Shown here in pieces: positions 22,187 to 33,688 of a stretch of 64,000 nucleotides of DNA. The stretch is from Apoderus coryli (Eukaryota > Arthropoda > Insecta > Coleoptera > Attelabidae). A model generated the notes under the pieces. It searched no databases. It was not told the origin of the DNA and was given only the letters and a program-made list of their open reading frames with translations. The DNA lies in NCBI GenBank assembly GCA_911728435.2, contig OU452211.1, positions 5,270,001 to 5,334,000 on the forward strand, read 5' to 3'. How positions within the stretch are numbered: position 1 is the first letter of the stretch; every line of letters starts with the position of its first letter. Position numbers and translations under genes: made by a program.

Positions 22187-23049
22187 CTGATAGAAAACTC
22201 AATCGACTTTATTAAGTGGACGAGCTGGGGCTAGGCTTCACGTGGTCCATATTTTGAACGTACCAATCAATGTGTAATTATTTATACGGTTTGCCGATCA
22301 ACATAGTCAAAATAAGCAAAGATCTCTTAATAATTCCCAAAGCTTTGCTGACAGTGCTTTTATTAGTATCCTGATTATTGCGGCAATATACTAATTGATG
22401 ATTGTTATCGAAGTGTGTGGCTTAAATATTCAGAGCCATACCTAGAATTTGTTTTGTGTTTAAATTACGGTTTTCCGTCCACCTGCTCTATACCAAACCC
22501 TGCTCCTGATGGTTGACATCTACCATTAACTGCGTAAACACACAAGCAAGCCGGTGATGTAATAAATGACACACTAAATGGTGCTTCCAAAGTGCCACGA
22601 GTCGCGGTAATAACCGCTTAATAACGCTTTAATGCCGTAAATAGGCGATATTAGGCAACAAGTAAATCGCGAACAGCGAATAAGAGGCAGCATACATATA
22701 TTAGCTATATACCTACCTATATCTTACCATAACATATACACATAGGTGGGTCTGGATGAATGAACATTACGGGCTCCTCTTGTCTCATTATACGAGTGCC
22801 GGAATCTCAGGTGTAAACATTGATGGAAACACTTGGATGATATGCGAAATCTAATTTAATATCCAATTGCTAAAGACGCATTTTCAAATATAATTCTAAT
22901 AATAGTGGGTGATTTTCATGACGATACAATTTCCACCTAATCTGCTGGTCGAACCTGAACTAATGAATTATAATTTTTTAAAGTTAAGAGGCATAATGCA
23001 CCAGTAAATCATTGAGCCAAGACATACGTTTTGTTATACAAGTTGGCGC

Positions 23050-24100
23050 ATTCATGTGTGGGCGGAAGATATCTCAAGAACTATAAGCGATAGACAAAAA
23101 AAAAACCCGTACAAAACTTTTAAGAACTGAAGAGATGTACAATCCAAAAATGTATTCAATTATAGAGGATATAATGCGACACCCAGTATATTTTAACATA
23201 AATAAATGCCGTTCTAAAAGACAAGAAAAGTGTTATAAGGGTTGATATGCCTAGACTAATATTTGTAAATAAGGGTGAATTTTGACATACATAAATTCTG
23301 GTTACTACAGAAAACAAAAACATCAAATTTTCGTGTTAGGCCCTTTTCAATTCCGATATTTTCTCCGTTTTACTGGATGTCATTGGCCTCTGAGTTATAA
23401 TTTTTCATGGTGGTCATATTTCACATTTTCTAAATTATATTTTTTTGGGAAAATGCATGGTAAATGCGACACCGTGTAACTCTGGTTAAAATCGAAAATT
23501 CCCGTTCCTGTATTTTTATTGACATCATATTTCATGACCTTAAGGCTATCCGTTTTTTCATAAAAAATTGCCAAGAAAAGTCGCAATTTTTTGTCATTTT
23601 AATTTTAAATGGTTTAAACACAATTTACGTTTAAATAGAATAAAATCTAAGTTTAAATGAAATAATTAAATGGTACGAATAAATAAATAAAATGACAAAA
23701 AATGGCTAGTTTTGTTGGCAATTTTCCTTTTTTTTTTAATAATTTTTTATGAAAAAAACGGAGGTCATGAAATATAATATCAATAAAGAGTATGGGAAAG
23801 GGACTTCCCGAATTTAAGCAGATTTACTGGGTGTCCCATTTAACATTTTCTCAAAAAACTACAATGTATAAAATGTGACCACCCTGAAAAATTACAAAAC
23901 AGAGACCAATGAATTCCAGTAAAACAGAGAAAAGAAGGGAATTCCAATGGACTTGACACGAAAATATAAAAAGTTTGGTCTGCTGAGCGTCTGTGAACTA
24001 CCCTGTATAATTCAATAAATTTTTGGGTTGTACGTGCCTAAAATTTTTTGTCTATCGCTTATAGATCTTGAGATATCTTTCGCCCACCCTTTATATCACT
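23050..24100. mobile_element. Foldback element with about 500-bp inverted arms
   Basis: The two halves are inverted copies. The outer ends share GGGCGGAAGATATCTCAAG / CTTGAGATATCTTTCGCCC, followed inward by a shared AGCGATAGACAAAAAA. Middle blocks at 23340-23480 and 23825-23945 pair over GTGAC/TATGACCACC, CCAGTAAAAC and GAGAAAA. Inner blocks at 23515-23600 and 23690-23790 pair over TTTTTTCATAAAAAATT and TTTTTTGTCATTTT. The centre is near 23645. There is no transposase ORF. The GGGTGGGCG ends resemble those of non-autonomous Tc1/mariner-type elements. Arms have diverged with indels, so it is not recent. Confidence 0.75.
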
Positions 24101-24536
24101 ATCTGGGATTCACAAGATTTTCGAATGACTAAATTGGTTCAACCAATCTGCGGAAACCTCTACGAACTTCAAGGAAGAGGTTTTAACATTGACGTGTACG
24201 CTCCATTAGTTTGAATTTAAGCGATAATATTGTAATTGATTTATTTAGGAACAAGTTTTTAGTCTCAATCGACATTGCATTCGATATTTCCGAATAGTAC
24301 GCCATCTAGATATCTGTAGACAATATAAAAGCTGTTGAAATGTACGATAATTAACTTTTAATTATAATGGCTCCAATACGGAACCCTGAGGTACACAAAC
24401 TGTAAGTTGGTTTGTTCCGTTTTTTGTTTTTTAGTATAAAAATTGTTGCAAAGGGCTTCTTCAGTTATCTAAGTTCTCCTAGTTATACTTACGCTAATAT
24501 TTATTAGATAGTAGATGCTATTCTTTAATATTGCAG

Positions 24537-24711
24537 GGGACAACCTTGCTGTTGGATGTTGTGCAACCTTGCCGGGATCACACGAAGACGACTGTCGAAG
24601 TGCATCTATCTGAAGAACGTTGTGATGTGAATTGATGCGAGCGTCTCATAAAATACACCAACCGGTAGCCGATTTAGGTCCGTTGAAGTCCAGAAGAATC
24701 AGAAGTATAAG
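24537..24711 (+). other. Candidate non-coding exon
   Basis: ATTCTTTAATATTGCAG precedes and AAG|GTGAGA follows a 175-nt segment that is richer in G and C than its flanks. All three frames contain stops, so if spliced it would be UTR or long non-coding RNA. It could equally be a chance pairing of sites. Confidence 0.25.
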
Positions 24712-26700
24712 GTGAGAATACTTTGAGAATTTTAGTAGGCTTAGGCTCATTTTAATGAATGATGGAGCCAATTTGATTTTTTGTTTAACTTGAAAAAAAT
24801 AATTGATCTTATTGAACACATTTGGTTCTAATAGAATAATTTTGTAAGAAACTCAAACTCAAATCATACATCTCAGTCATTTATATTGCTCCCGCAGTCG
24901 CCAAAAAACCAGTGAGGCAATAAAGCGTTCAAAAAGTGATTTCAGTGCCAAATAAACATTTTACCACCGAAACTAACAATTGGAAACTAAGTTCTCTTTA
25001 TATGGAGTTTATTGTGTTGTAATAGGAAATTATGGCGGCTTGAGATTGATCGTTATATACGGTTGTATGTCGTTCGAATATCAGACAGAATAGAATTTAA
25101 GTGCCTCTTAGGCAGGGTAGTATTCCCAATAAACCGGGAATATCATGTTGGAAGCAATATTGTGGAATATCTTGTACTAAGTTATGTTTACCGGGTATTC
25201 CATTAAGGGTGGACAGGTAGCATATCTCAGGAAATAATAGTCGTACAATGAAAAAAAGATTTGTTTGGATAAAAAAAATGGAGTTGGACAAACACTGTTT
25301 ATTTGATTCAAATAAATTGTTTGAGTTAAACAAATAGAAGCCAAATCATTATTTATTAGGGTTCATTTTTAGAATTTTTTTCAGTGTATACCAAACAAAA
25401 GCCTTAAAATTGAAACCTGTTTCAGGCTCAACGTTACAAGTCATACACAAAATATTAAATCTTTTACTCTTATGTTCAAAGAAACCAATGTTGTCTCTAC
25501 ATAAAGTCCGTATCTGGCAAAAGAAATTATCACTTCCAGTGAGTGAATGGAATGTCCCTATAAAAATTAATTGCTGAAGAACTAAAATTAGCATCCGAAT
25601 GATAATTACAAACAATAATCGTTAGAAAGCTCCATTACTTTTTTATGGTTGAAAGGGTTGTTTACTTTTCCCTTTAACTGTTTATGTGAAAAAAGCTGCG
25701 CTATAAAAAGTTTTGAGAATAGTTTTTTGTGTATGTTCAAATGTATTTAATTATTAGATTAGAACTGGCTAATAAATTTAGTAATTAAGTGTTTTATTTA
25801 GTGGTAACAAGTAATTTTTATAAATAACTCGTTTAAAAAACATATTTTGTTTATTTAACCCTTTAACTTTTTTTTTATCGTTTTTTGATAGTTTATATGG
25901 GCATAAAGTTTAAAGGTAGTAGATGTAAACATGGGAAAAATATTCAAAACATAAAGAAATTGTAAAATTTGAATAATCCATTTTTCAATTCCTTTAAATC
26001 CAACTCAACCCAACTCAACCCAACCCACCCTCCCAGCCCCATAACCTACCGAAAACATTAACGTTATCGATACCAAAATATGTCTTATAACTTTAATAAA
26101 CACAACATTAATTACTTTTCCATATTAGACACTAATTCTTCCCCTTTTAGTCCACTCAATTCATACTCAACAAACACACAAAGAGTAACCCTTTATCATT
26201 GAATATTTAACAAAGAACAACATACAAAATTATGTAACTAATCAAACGACACATTCAACACACCTCACAATTCCTAAAACTCCAGTCGATATATCCTTCA
26301 CCTTACCTCACATATAACATAGTAAAGTATAACTTTGATCTAAGATCTTCTCACATATAGGTACAACTACCTTCACGCCCTCAGCTGGACAAGTTGTCTT
26401 TATTTCTTTTTAAAACCGATTATTTTTTTCTAAAATGGGAAAGATAAAGAACGTTTACAATTAAAATTTAATCAACGTTTTAATTTTATTAACATTTAAC
26501 TAACTTTACATCAAAATGGTAAGAATTTCATATGATAATATAGCACATTATGCCTTAAAAATACGTAGTGCTCATTTATAGATGTTCAAATTAAATAGAG
26601 AGGAAAACCCACCCTAATAAAAGCTGGTAAACAGACCCTAGTCTCTTATTTTTGTTGGCGGATGCAGCACCTTAAAGGCGGGCAAAATTTAAAAATATTT
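24712..26700. other. No gene recognised
   Basis: A MITE-like block begins near 25205 (GGGTGGACAGGTAGC, then ATCTCAGGAAATAAT). A CAACTCAACC tandem run lies at 25998-26025. The rest is AT-rich without signatures. Confidence 0.35.
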
Positions 26701-26759
26701 TACCAGCAACTAATACATGTAACATGTTTAGCAGATAGCCTAAATATAATAATAATATT

Positions 26760-27262
26760 GTAAATAATGTGTATGTTTTTTTAATATCCCTTTTTGCATA
26801 CCATAATCAAAAAAAAACTTCGCTATCGATGGTTGAATCCACATTAACACTTTACCTATTACTCGTTGATACTTTAATGCTTTTGTTTGTTATTATTTTA
26901 ATTTTGTTTTTTTTTTCTTTTTTTTATATTCTTATATTGCTGTTATGTTGTTCATATTTTGTGTTATTTTGTATTATGATGACTTTTTTTTTGTACAATG
27001 AAATTCTGGTTTATTTTTTTTTAGTGTAGATTAGTTAGGGATTCTGGTTAAGGCTTAAATCACATGTCGTATATGTATGATGGGGTATTATTTATTTATA
27101 TTATTGAACTGTTAATTTATGGTTAGATTTTAATATCAGTTTTTACTGCCATCTAACCCTTTTTGTAGTTCTGTTACTGTGTTGTATTATATCTGGAATT
27201 ATTTTTTTTTTGTATATTGAACTGCAAATAAACTGATTATTATTATTATTATTTTTTTGCAT
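26760..27262 (+). mobile_element. LINE 3' UTR with (ATT)n tail
   Basis: T-rich sequence leads to TGAACTGCAAATAAACTG and (ATT)n at about 27236-27254, the same style of 3' end as at 49740. No reverse-transcriptase motif survives. The 86-codon frame at 26769 is poly-T sequence, not a gene. Confidence 0.4.
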
Positions 27263-27829
27263 ACAATATCTATGCGCATATTTATTTAATTAGTTATTAT
27301 ATATTTATTTTGTATTTTTTGAATAGGTATTTTTATACTCACTCTGTAGGATGTGTGTCCCTAAAAATATTCCGTAAAAAGCTCTGCCACTTGTAATCCA
27401 CAGGTGGCTTAGCATTTATAGCATTTTTCTCTTCTCCAGAGTGGTTTTTTATCGGATGATGCTTTAGTAGTCCCTATGAAAAATATACCTCTAACAAAAA
27501 CCTGTAGGATATTATGCTATTATACTACCGTATTACAGGAAGCGATATGTTTTTAGAATGTATTAAAGCGTTTTTCTCAGTTAAATTTAACAATCAGTTG
27601 CTTCTTACTAATTTATTTATAATTATTATTTTACTACTACTATTTTTATTTATATTTATTTCTATTTATACGATTGGTTTTACCGGTACATTGAGTTTGT
27701 TCGGCCTTTGCATGGTATAGGATATGCATTACTATGTACATGTAGATGATACGTGTTTACATGTGTCTACTGTTGTGTATCCTATTGTGCTTGAATGCAG
27801 GCCGATATTTGTAGATGGGCAACGACTAT

Positions 27830-27857
27830 GGTACTCTGACGAGCTCATAACAAGAAC
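27830..27857 (+). ncRNA. Truncated hammerhead motif in copy 1
   Basis: Helix I strand GGUACU, core CUGACGA (27836-27842) and stem II GCUC/GAAC with one mismatch are present. The second half is deleted. It differs from copy 2 by one base in stem II. Confidence 0.55.
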
Positions 27858-27992
27858 GATTAAACAAAATTCCTTGTGTAGGTAAAACCAACATTTTAGT
27901 CCGCTTTGCCACGAAATTATTTTCATTTATTATATTTACGGACATGAAATCCTTTTAATTTTTCATTGTTTGGCATTAAACATCGAGGGCAG

Positions 27993-28081
27993 AACGCTTG
28001 GAGACCACCGTCCGAGCAGTGCTGAAACCCAAATATTTGGGAGATGCTGGCAGAAGGATAAAATGGTCTCCTGCTAGCGTT
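27993..28081 (+). repeat. Compact hairpin in the spacer
   Basis: AACGCT (27993) pairs with AGCGTT (28076-28081) and GGAGACCA (28000-28007) with TGGTCTCC (28064-28071). The loop contains a 14-bp perfect palindrome, CCCAAATATTTGGG, at 28028-28041. Confidence 0.6.
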
Positions 28082-28282
28082 TTGTGTTCATACTATTTTT
28101 ATTTATATTTATTTCTATTTATACGACTGGTTTTACCTCTACATTGAGTTTGTTAGGCCTCTGCATGGTATAGGATATGCATTACTATGTACATGTAGAT
28201 GATACGTGTTTACATGTGTCTACTGTTGTGTATCCTATTGTGCTTGAATGCAGGCCGATATTTGTAGATGGGCAACGACTAT

Positions 28283-28330
28283 GGTACTCTGACGAGATCA
28301 TAACAAGAACGAAACGAATTCGTCAGTATC
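28283..28330 (+). ncRNA. Hammerhead ribozyme, type I with minimal helix III
   Basis: Helix I pairs GGUACU (28283-28288) with AGUAUC (28325-28330), six pairs including one U-G. The core CUGACGA is at 28289-28295. Stem II pairs GAUC (28296-28299) with GAAC (28307-28310) with one A-A mismatch and a 7-nt loop. GAAA is at 28311-28314. Helix III is A-U, C-G and G-C (28314-28316 with 28321-28323) closed by loop AAUU. The predicted cleavage site follows C28324 of GUC. All invariant hammerhead bases (CUGANGA, GAAA, GUH) are present. Known hammerheads of this form come from retrozymes and Penelope-like elements. Stem II mismatch may lower activity. Confidence 0.75.
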
Positions 28331-28494
28331 TGTCGACCCATGCCTCGGTCTGGTTCTATTGAATTAGACTGGGGCCCTGCTAAATTAAACAAAATTCCTT
28401 GTGTAGGTAAAACTAACATTTTAGTCCGCTTTGCCACGAAATTATTTTCATTTATTATTATTTATTATTATTATAAAGGACATAGCACTACATT

Positions 28495-28645
28495 GTTTCA
28501 AAGGAGCTTTTCATATTGTCTTTCAAAGCTCTATATAATTCAGTTCCAAGACAATTTAGAACTCTATCATGCCCTGCCTTTAAACAAAGTAGAAAAAGTA
28601 CCTGTTAAATACGCAAAGTTAATTTATTATATTTTCACTCTCCTA
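28495..28645 (+). mobile_element. LINE ORF2 C-terminal remnant
   Basis: One frame reads LSFKALYNSVPRQFRTLSCP, then AFKQSRKSTC and stops. This resembles the last conserved part of I/Jockey ORF2 (xxLYNSLPxxIRxLSxxxxFKxxLK). The rest of the ORF is absent. Confidence 0.4.
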
Positions 28646-29282
28646 TTTTTTCTCTTTTTTGTGACAAAATAGTTTACTATTGTTCTTTGTTGTTTTTTTT
28701 ACGTTTTTCATTATTATTTTTATGTGCTACTTAATATTTCACTTAACATTTCAATTATTGATTTGAAATGTAATTATTGTTGCTAAATATTCATTTATTA
28801 AGGGTATATTCACATGATTGATTAATGCAAAATATTAACTTAGTTTTAATTGAACTTAAAAGGTAATAATAATCTCTATTTATTGGAAAATAACGATGCC
28901 AAAATCTTGATTTCTGATAAAAAGCTCTAGGTACAACATCATTCAAGTAGAAAGAATGGCAAACAAACGATTTTGTGGTAATGATATTAAATACAAACAG
29001 TACATCAATCATTTTGTCAAGTTCGTGAACGGAAATTACATTGTATTGTACTGATATAGATGCAAAATATTTTGGATGAAAAACGAAAATTTCAAAACAA
29101 CTTTGTGGCAAGTTTTAAAGTATGTTTGGATGAACCAGCGATTAAGTAGTTTACTTTTACGCCTTGGTATTTCATTTTGCCTAGCATATTGAACTTAAAT
29201 CATCATTAATCATTTGTTTAAACTTTAAAATAAACGTTCTTCTCTCCGAATTTCATACAACATAAAACATAACTGTTAGCCG

Positions 29283-29640
29283 GGTGGGCGACAAATAAAA
29301 AGGACATTTTTTTAAATGCCTGTAACTTTTTTACTAGTACACCGATTTCCATGAACTTGGTCTCGTTAGATAGACAATAGAATATACTTTAAAATCCGGA
29401 TTACGAAATGGCGCCCAAATTAAAATCCAAGATGGTGGACGTCTTTAAACATACCCCATATTTCGGGTCAATTCTTTTTGAACAAAATTTGCAAAAATTA
29501 ATAATGTGGCTCTTTCTGAACATTTTAATTTCAAGCAATTTCGAGCCGATTCCGAACCGGTTTAGAATTATTAAACGTCAAAATTTGGAGTGCTATGCGA
29601 ATAAAGCTGATAATAGAAGCATAGGGTAGTTATTAAAATC
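29283..29640. repeat. MITE-like repeat fragment
   Basis: It begins with CGGGTGGGCGACAAATAAAA, the same type of terminus as the foldback element at 23050-24100. It continues with GCCTGTAACTTTTTTACTAG, a phrasing seen in insect non-autonomous elements. I could not find the opposite terminus. Confidence 0.35.
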
Positions 29641-29706
29641 TAAAATCAAGTCACCTTTCAAATTGACTAAAAGAAAGCTTTAATTTTTGACAATTCTTAA
29701 TTATTT

Positions 29707-29862
29707 TTATTTTTGATATTTATACCGACCTAAAAAAGTAACATCATTTTATAATAAAATAATAAAAATACACAAAAACAATTATTTACCTTCGATCCTT
29801 GTGGCTGGAAGAGCTTCACTTGGCAAGGCCTCAATTAAACTGATTTTGGAATATGTTTTAAC
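29707..29862 (-). CDS. Putative minus-strand terminal exons with a 60-nt intron
   Basis: Exon 29862-29790 follows a strong acceptor (TATTTTTGTTTTCAG) and reads VKTYSKISLIEALPSEALP then ATRIE, leaving one base at donor GAAG|GTAAATAA. A 60-nt intron ends at TTACTTTTTTAG. Exon 29729-29707 starts with the two bases that complete Gly, then reads RYKYQK and TAA. The other frames of the first exon are closed. The preceding minus-strand ORF (starts 30044: MMCHSIPLSVSSIRYVIEEI) may be the upstream exon if a weak GTTTTA donor is used, giving a 56-nt intron. The product is not recognised. Intron sizes are typical of insects. Confidence 0.35.
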
Positions 29863-30199
29863 CTGAAAACAAAAATAATATTTAAATTAGCTTTTCTCCT
29901 CTTCGAGAAATTTAAAACAGGTATGCTCGGACATTTTGTGTCGGAGAGGAACACATTGTAAGTATATTTTCTCAACCGCAGCTTTATTTCCTCAATCACA
30001 TATCTAATACTGCTGACGGAAAGTGGAATCGAGTGACACATCATTTAGAAAGGTAATGGGAGTTATGCTTCGTAGCAAATCATCTATTTTTCAAGAGTTC
30101 CCAAAGAAAGTATTCCAAAGATATCTGGTGACCTTACAGGCCATCGTCAAAAAAACAGGCTATTTAAAAATTTACTTACAGCAGCAAGCCAACCCAATC

Positions 30200-31700
30200 A
30201 GTATTAGGTAATATGCAATGAAAATGAATCTGATAGAAGGCTGCATATCAGACTCAGTTCATAATCATTCAGTTTCTGTACCTAATTGATTTTTATATGG
30301 ATGAAATTTGTGCGCTTTTAAAATTTTTATGCAACATAGCGACTTCCACAGCTTTATTTCTGGTGTTTAGTTCAATGTATATTTGATTGTAGTTTGTTAT
30401 TTAACTCCTAATTACTAAAGTTTACGTCTCTATTTGATTAACACCGAAACTTCAGAGCTTGTGTAAATCAAACTCGACGTGTCTGAGTTTTTAGATTTCA
30501 CGAAAAAAAAAAAAGCTATTTGCATACTTTTCGATAGACCACCCTGTATATTGAAAAATTCTTTTATTAAAGATAATTTTTGTTTCACTGGAAGGTACAC
30601 ATTTTTATTTAATTTAAACCATAATTAAGCTGTATTTATTGCTGTATACAGCAATGTCATATTTACAAAAATTTTGTGTTCCTTTTCGCTATTTTTTTTT
30701 TTAATATTAATGGTTCCGGTCAACAACACCCACCATTGCAGCCATTGTATTTCCGGCGAATGTCCAACGATATATTGCCTAGGGACACTGTTCAGTATAT
30801 ATTCCTCCAAATAAATATCGTACAAAATATACCCAGACTCCGATAATACCTATATATATGGATACAATACGCACAATCGATACTTGCATCGACTATTATT
30901 AAAAATTGCCAGCTATCGTCTCTAGACAATGCCCCAATATTTTATTTTGTTTTGGAGACTATACCACAAAATCTACATTTATTGGTTTTTTATGGCCAAT
31001 GGCGGCGTGGACCAGTTACTCAAAATATCTCGCAGGGATTTTGGTTGTAAAATAATAGTTCAATATTAACGTTTAGTCAAGACAAGGCAGCGAATAATCA
31101 GTTTTGGTATAGACTAGACAAGAATATTAACATGTTTTAGAGCAGAACACCAACCAAAAACATCACTTGTTGGAAAGCACAATAAGCACAATAATTTAAA
31201 AATCATGCCAAGATGGGCGCCTCCCTGTCTTGAAGTCCCTTAAGTTTATTTGTTTCCGAGTATCAAAGTATCCAATTCAGAGATATTCTGTTGTTCTCAT
31301 AATTTTTAAAAAAGTTTGGTCTATTAATTCGCAGTATCTCATTCCAGGCCCACATTCTCCTGCTACCGTCTCCTTGTTGATCTTGCTGTCATATGTAAGC
31401 CATCTTACTTATGTTTTTAAAGACTTTTGATATATCCTTCTGTCTGTCTTCTTACTGGTGAAATTCCTCTCAAAGTTATTTTTTGTTGATATTTCGTCAC
31501 TAGCGAGGTTTAGAGATAGCACGTTTTTGAACAGCTCGAGCAGAGGTTCATAAACAAAATCACAGTATAATTTGAGAATTGGATAAAATCAGTGAATTAA
31601 GTAGAATGCATATGGGTGTTTCGTTCAAAATAGATCTATTGGTATACTATACTGTAGGCTAATTCCTAAGTATTTGACTTCAGTTTGTGTCCAGCCAAAA
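30200..31700. other. No gene recognised
   Basis: A transposon-terminus-like CACCCTGTATA lies at 30541-30551 and an 18-bp perfect palindrome (ATTGCTGTATACAGCAAT) at 30638-30655. Confidence 0.35.
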
Positions 31701-31719
31701 CAAAAAAAAAATAAAATAA

Positions 31720-32705
31720 CTACAAAAGATGTTCGAATCTGTCTCCGTTTACTCCAATACATTTTTCGAAACTATTCGAGTCGTTCATAATAGTGTTTAT
31801 TAAAAATTCGGGAAAATGTTCAGCTAATTCAACCAACTCTCTTATGTGCTCTCTGTTTTGAATGTCCAATAAATACACTTTATCTTTAGGCCCATAAAAA
31901 TATATGCAGAGTCGTTAAATCACAACTGCTTGGTGGCCATCGAATAGTCCCATACTTGCCGATCCATTCTCTAAAGTTATTGTGGAAATAGTCTTGAGCA
32001 CCCTTGGTGTTATGAGGAGATGCTCAGTCTTGATGGAATATAAGATGTTGTGACTGATTCCATGGCAAGTTTTCTAAAAAATCGATCAGATATGTTTCCA
32101 AAAACTTTAGATAAGTTTTTCCGGTTAATGTGTGTTCAAAAATAAAATACCACACCATACGTTAAGCGTCTGTCTTCCTTGAAATCGCACTTTCCTCACA
32201 AAGTTGGGATTGTCAGTGTTCGAAAATCTATGGTTTTGCTTATTTGGAACTCCACTGGTTGAAAATGACGATTCATCTGACCACAAAATCTTATGAAGAT
32301 CCCGCATTTTATGGCAAAATTGAACTCGTTTTCGTTTCTGTTCAGGAGATAATGGCTGCGTTGTTCGCATCTTATAGGGTCTGTAAAAATATTTTATGAG
32401 TTCCTTTCTTACATTTTCGAAAGAGCATCTATTTTGGAAGCCTCTTTGTCGTAAAGTTTGAGGTACTTTACGAATCGATGTTCGCGGGTTTTCTTTAAAA
32501 TGAAGAAAATGTTTGAACCCATTTCTTCGTTTGCAGGAACTGTTCGCCTTTTTTTTCCACACTTGAGGTTTCCCTAAATTTTCTGTACAGACGTGTAATT
32601 GTCCCTCTAGACTCTAGTCGGATACTGTCTTTCTGGATATTGTTGTCTATACTCCCGTACTGTATAGGACGCGTGATCACCCAGTAAACCGTTGCTCTTT
32701 GGCAT
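31720..32705 (-). pseudogene. Tc1/mariner-superfamily transposase, nearly full length, inactivated
   Basis: It starts MPKSNGLLGDHASYTVREY at 32705 and ends at TAG 31720-31722 with FEKCIGVNGDRFEHLL, so both natural ends seem present (about 328 codons). In between are ILWSDESSFSTSGVPNKQN (first Asp), LNVWCG, FHQDCTPPHN (second Asp, normally DGAPPH) and a third block reading WPPSSCDLTTLHIFLW. The family expects SPDLTPLDFFLWG there, so the third catalytic Asp appears to be His. Several frameshifts and at least one stop (RV then TAG near the N-terminus) confirm a pseudogene. The last conserved block CxxxNGxxFEHLL is typical of insect IS630-type transposases. Confidence 0.8.
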
Positions 32706-33680
32706 GTTATTAGTTTATAATCTACATTTGCCTATTCTAAAGTAAAAATTGGTCATTTTATGTGGATACTAATATTTTAAAACTAGCTTTCTTATATTTT
32801 CCTTGTTTTAATATTAACGTATTAACTCATGAAAGAAAGCACCCCAAAAAGGTTGCCCTCTTATTGTTCTTAGAGACTTTTTGTGTGCGTGACTAGAAAT
32901 CGGCTATCACTCATCTCACGTTTTTTCTCTTATTTGATGTTTCCATGCACGTTGCGAGATTCAGTTACCTGAGCTTACCATCACAAGGGGAATTTCGTTT
33001 TGTGCCTTCACTAACACACTGAGTGATTTTGCTGTAGCATGTTAGCATTGCCAGTCGTTATATTATTAACCTAATCCTAGTCCAAATGGATATCAAACAT
33101 AAAATAAATTATATGGTCACATGTGGCAAACCACATTTTTGACTATCTCGAGAGTGAGTGTAATTGTACAAAATGCAAACTAGTGAAAAAATAACAGACA
33201 CTTCCATTTGAATACAAAGTAAAAAACATCCAGGCCCCGTCAAGCTGCCAAAAAGTTTTCTCACACACAAGATGAGTGCTCTCGAGACCATTGTCCCTCT
33301 GTTTTGCACCGCTAAACGACCGACGTGGAATTTTGTTGTTGGACCCTTATTACTTTGGCAGAGTTTGTATTCATCGCTGGATTAAAACGTTTAGAAATAT
33401 GAAAATATAGAAATATGTTTTACGAACTGTCAAGTAAGGTTTTTTAATTTATCTCTCGAAAACACGCAAGCTGTATTGTAAATGCTGAAAAAATATATAA
33501 ATATCTCTAACAACTGGGTTTTAATAAATTGTTAAAAACGTTGTTTCGTATTTTTCTGTCTTTGGATTGGTCAACGTTTTAGGAATGTTCATTGTAAGAG
33601 CTTGACAGAAAATAATTGTAATCTGGATTAAAATATAAATTTATTTATTAATTGCTTGATACATAATGGGACAAGACTTT
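32706..33680. other. No gene recognised
   Basis: Only short ORFs are present. Any terminal inverted repeat of the neighbouring transposon was not found. Confidence 0.35.
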
Positions 33681-33688
33681 AAGTTTTG

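Larger units (their letters stand above)
27638..28486 (+). mobile_element. Tandem duplication carrying a hammerhead: retrozyme-like element
   Basis: Two nearly identical direct copies, 27638-27945 and 28091-28486, start 453 bp apart. Copy 2 has 72 bp (about 28313-28384) that copy 1 lacks, removed at a short TTAAAC-type junction. The shared part includes GGATATGCATTACTATGTAC and ACATGTGTCTACTGTTGTG. Copy 2 carries a complete hammerhead motif (28283-28330); copy 1 keeps only its first half because the deletion removes GAAAC to GUC. Between the copies, 27946-28090 is a structured spacer. Head-to-tail monomers with a type I hammerhead are the hallmark of animal retrozymes. No protein frame is convincing, as expected for such an element. 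The alternative is a simple duplication inside a LINE. Confidence 0.55.

Noticed and set aside
25998..26030. CAACTCAACC repeats, considered as telomeric
   Set aside because: Not the insect TTAGG unit and only about three irregular copies.
26769..27029. 86-codon hydrophobic ORF
   Set aside because: Translation of poly-T sequence in a LINE 3' region.
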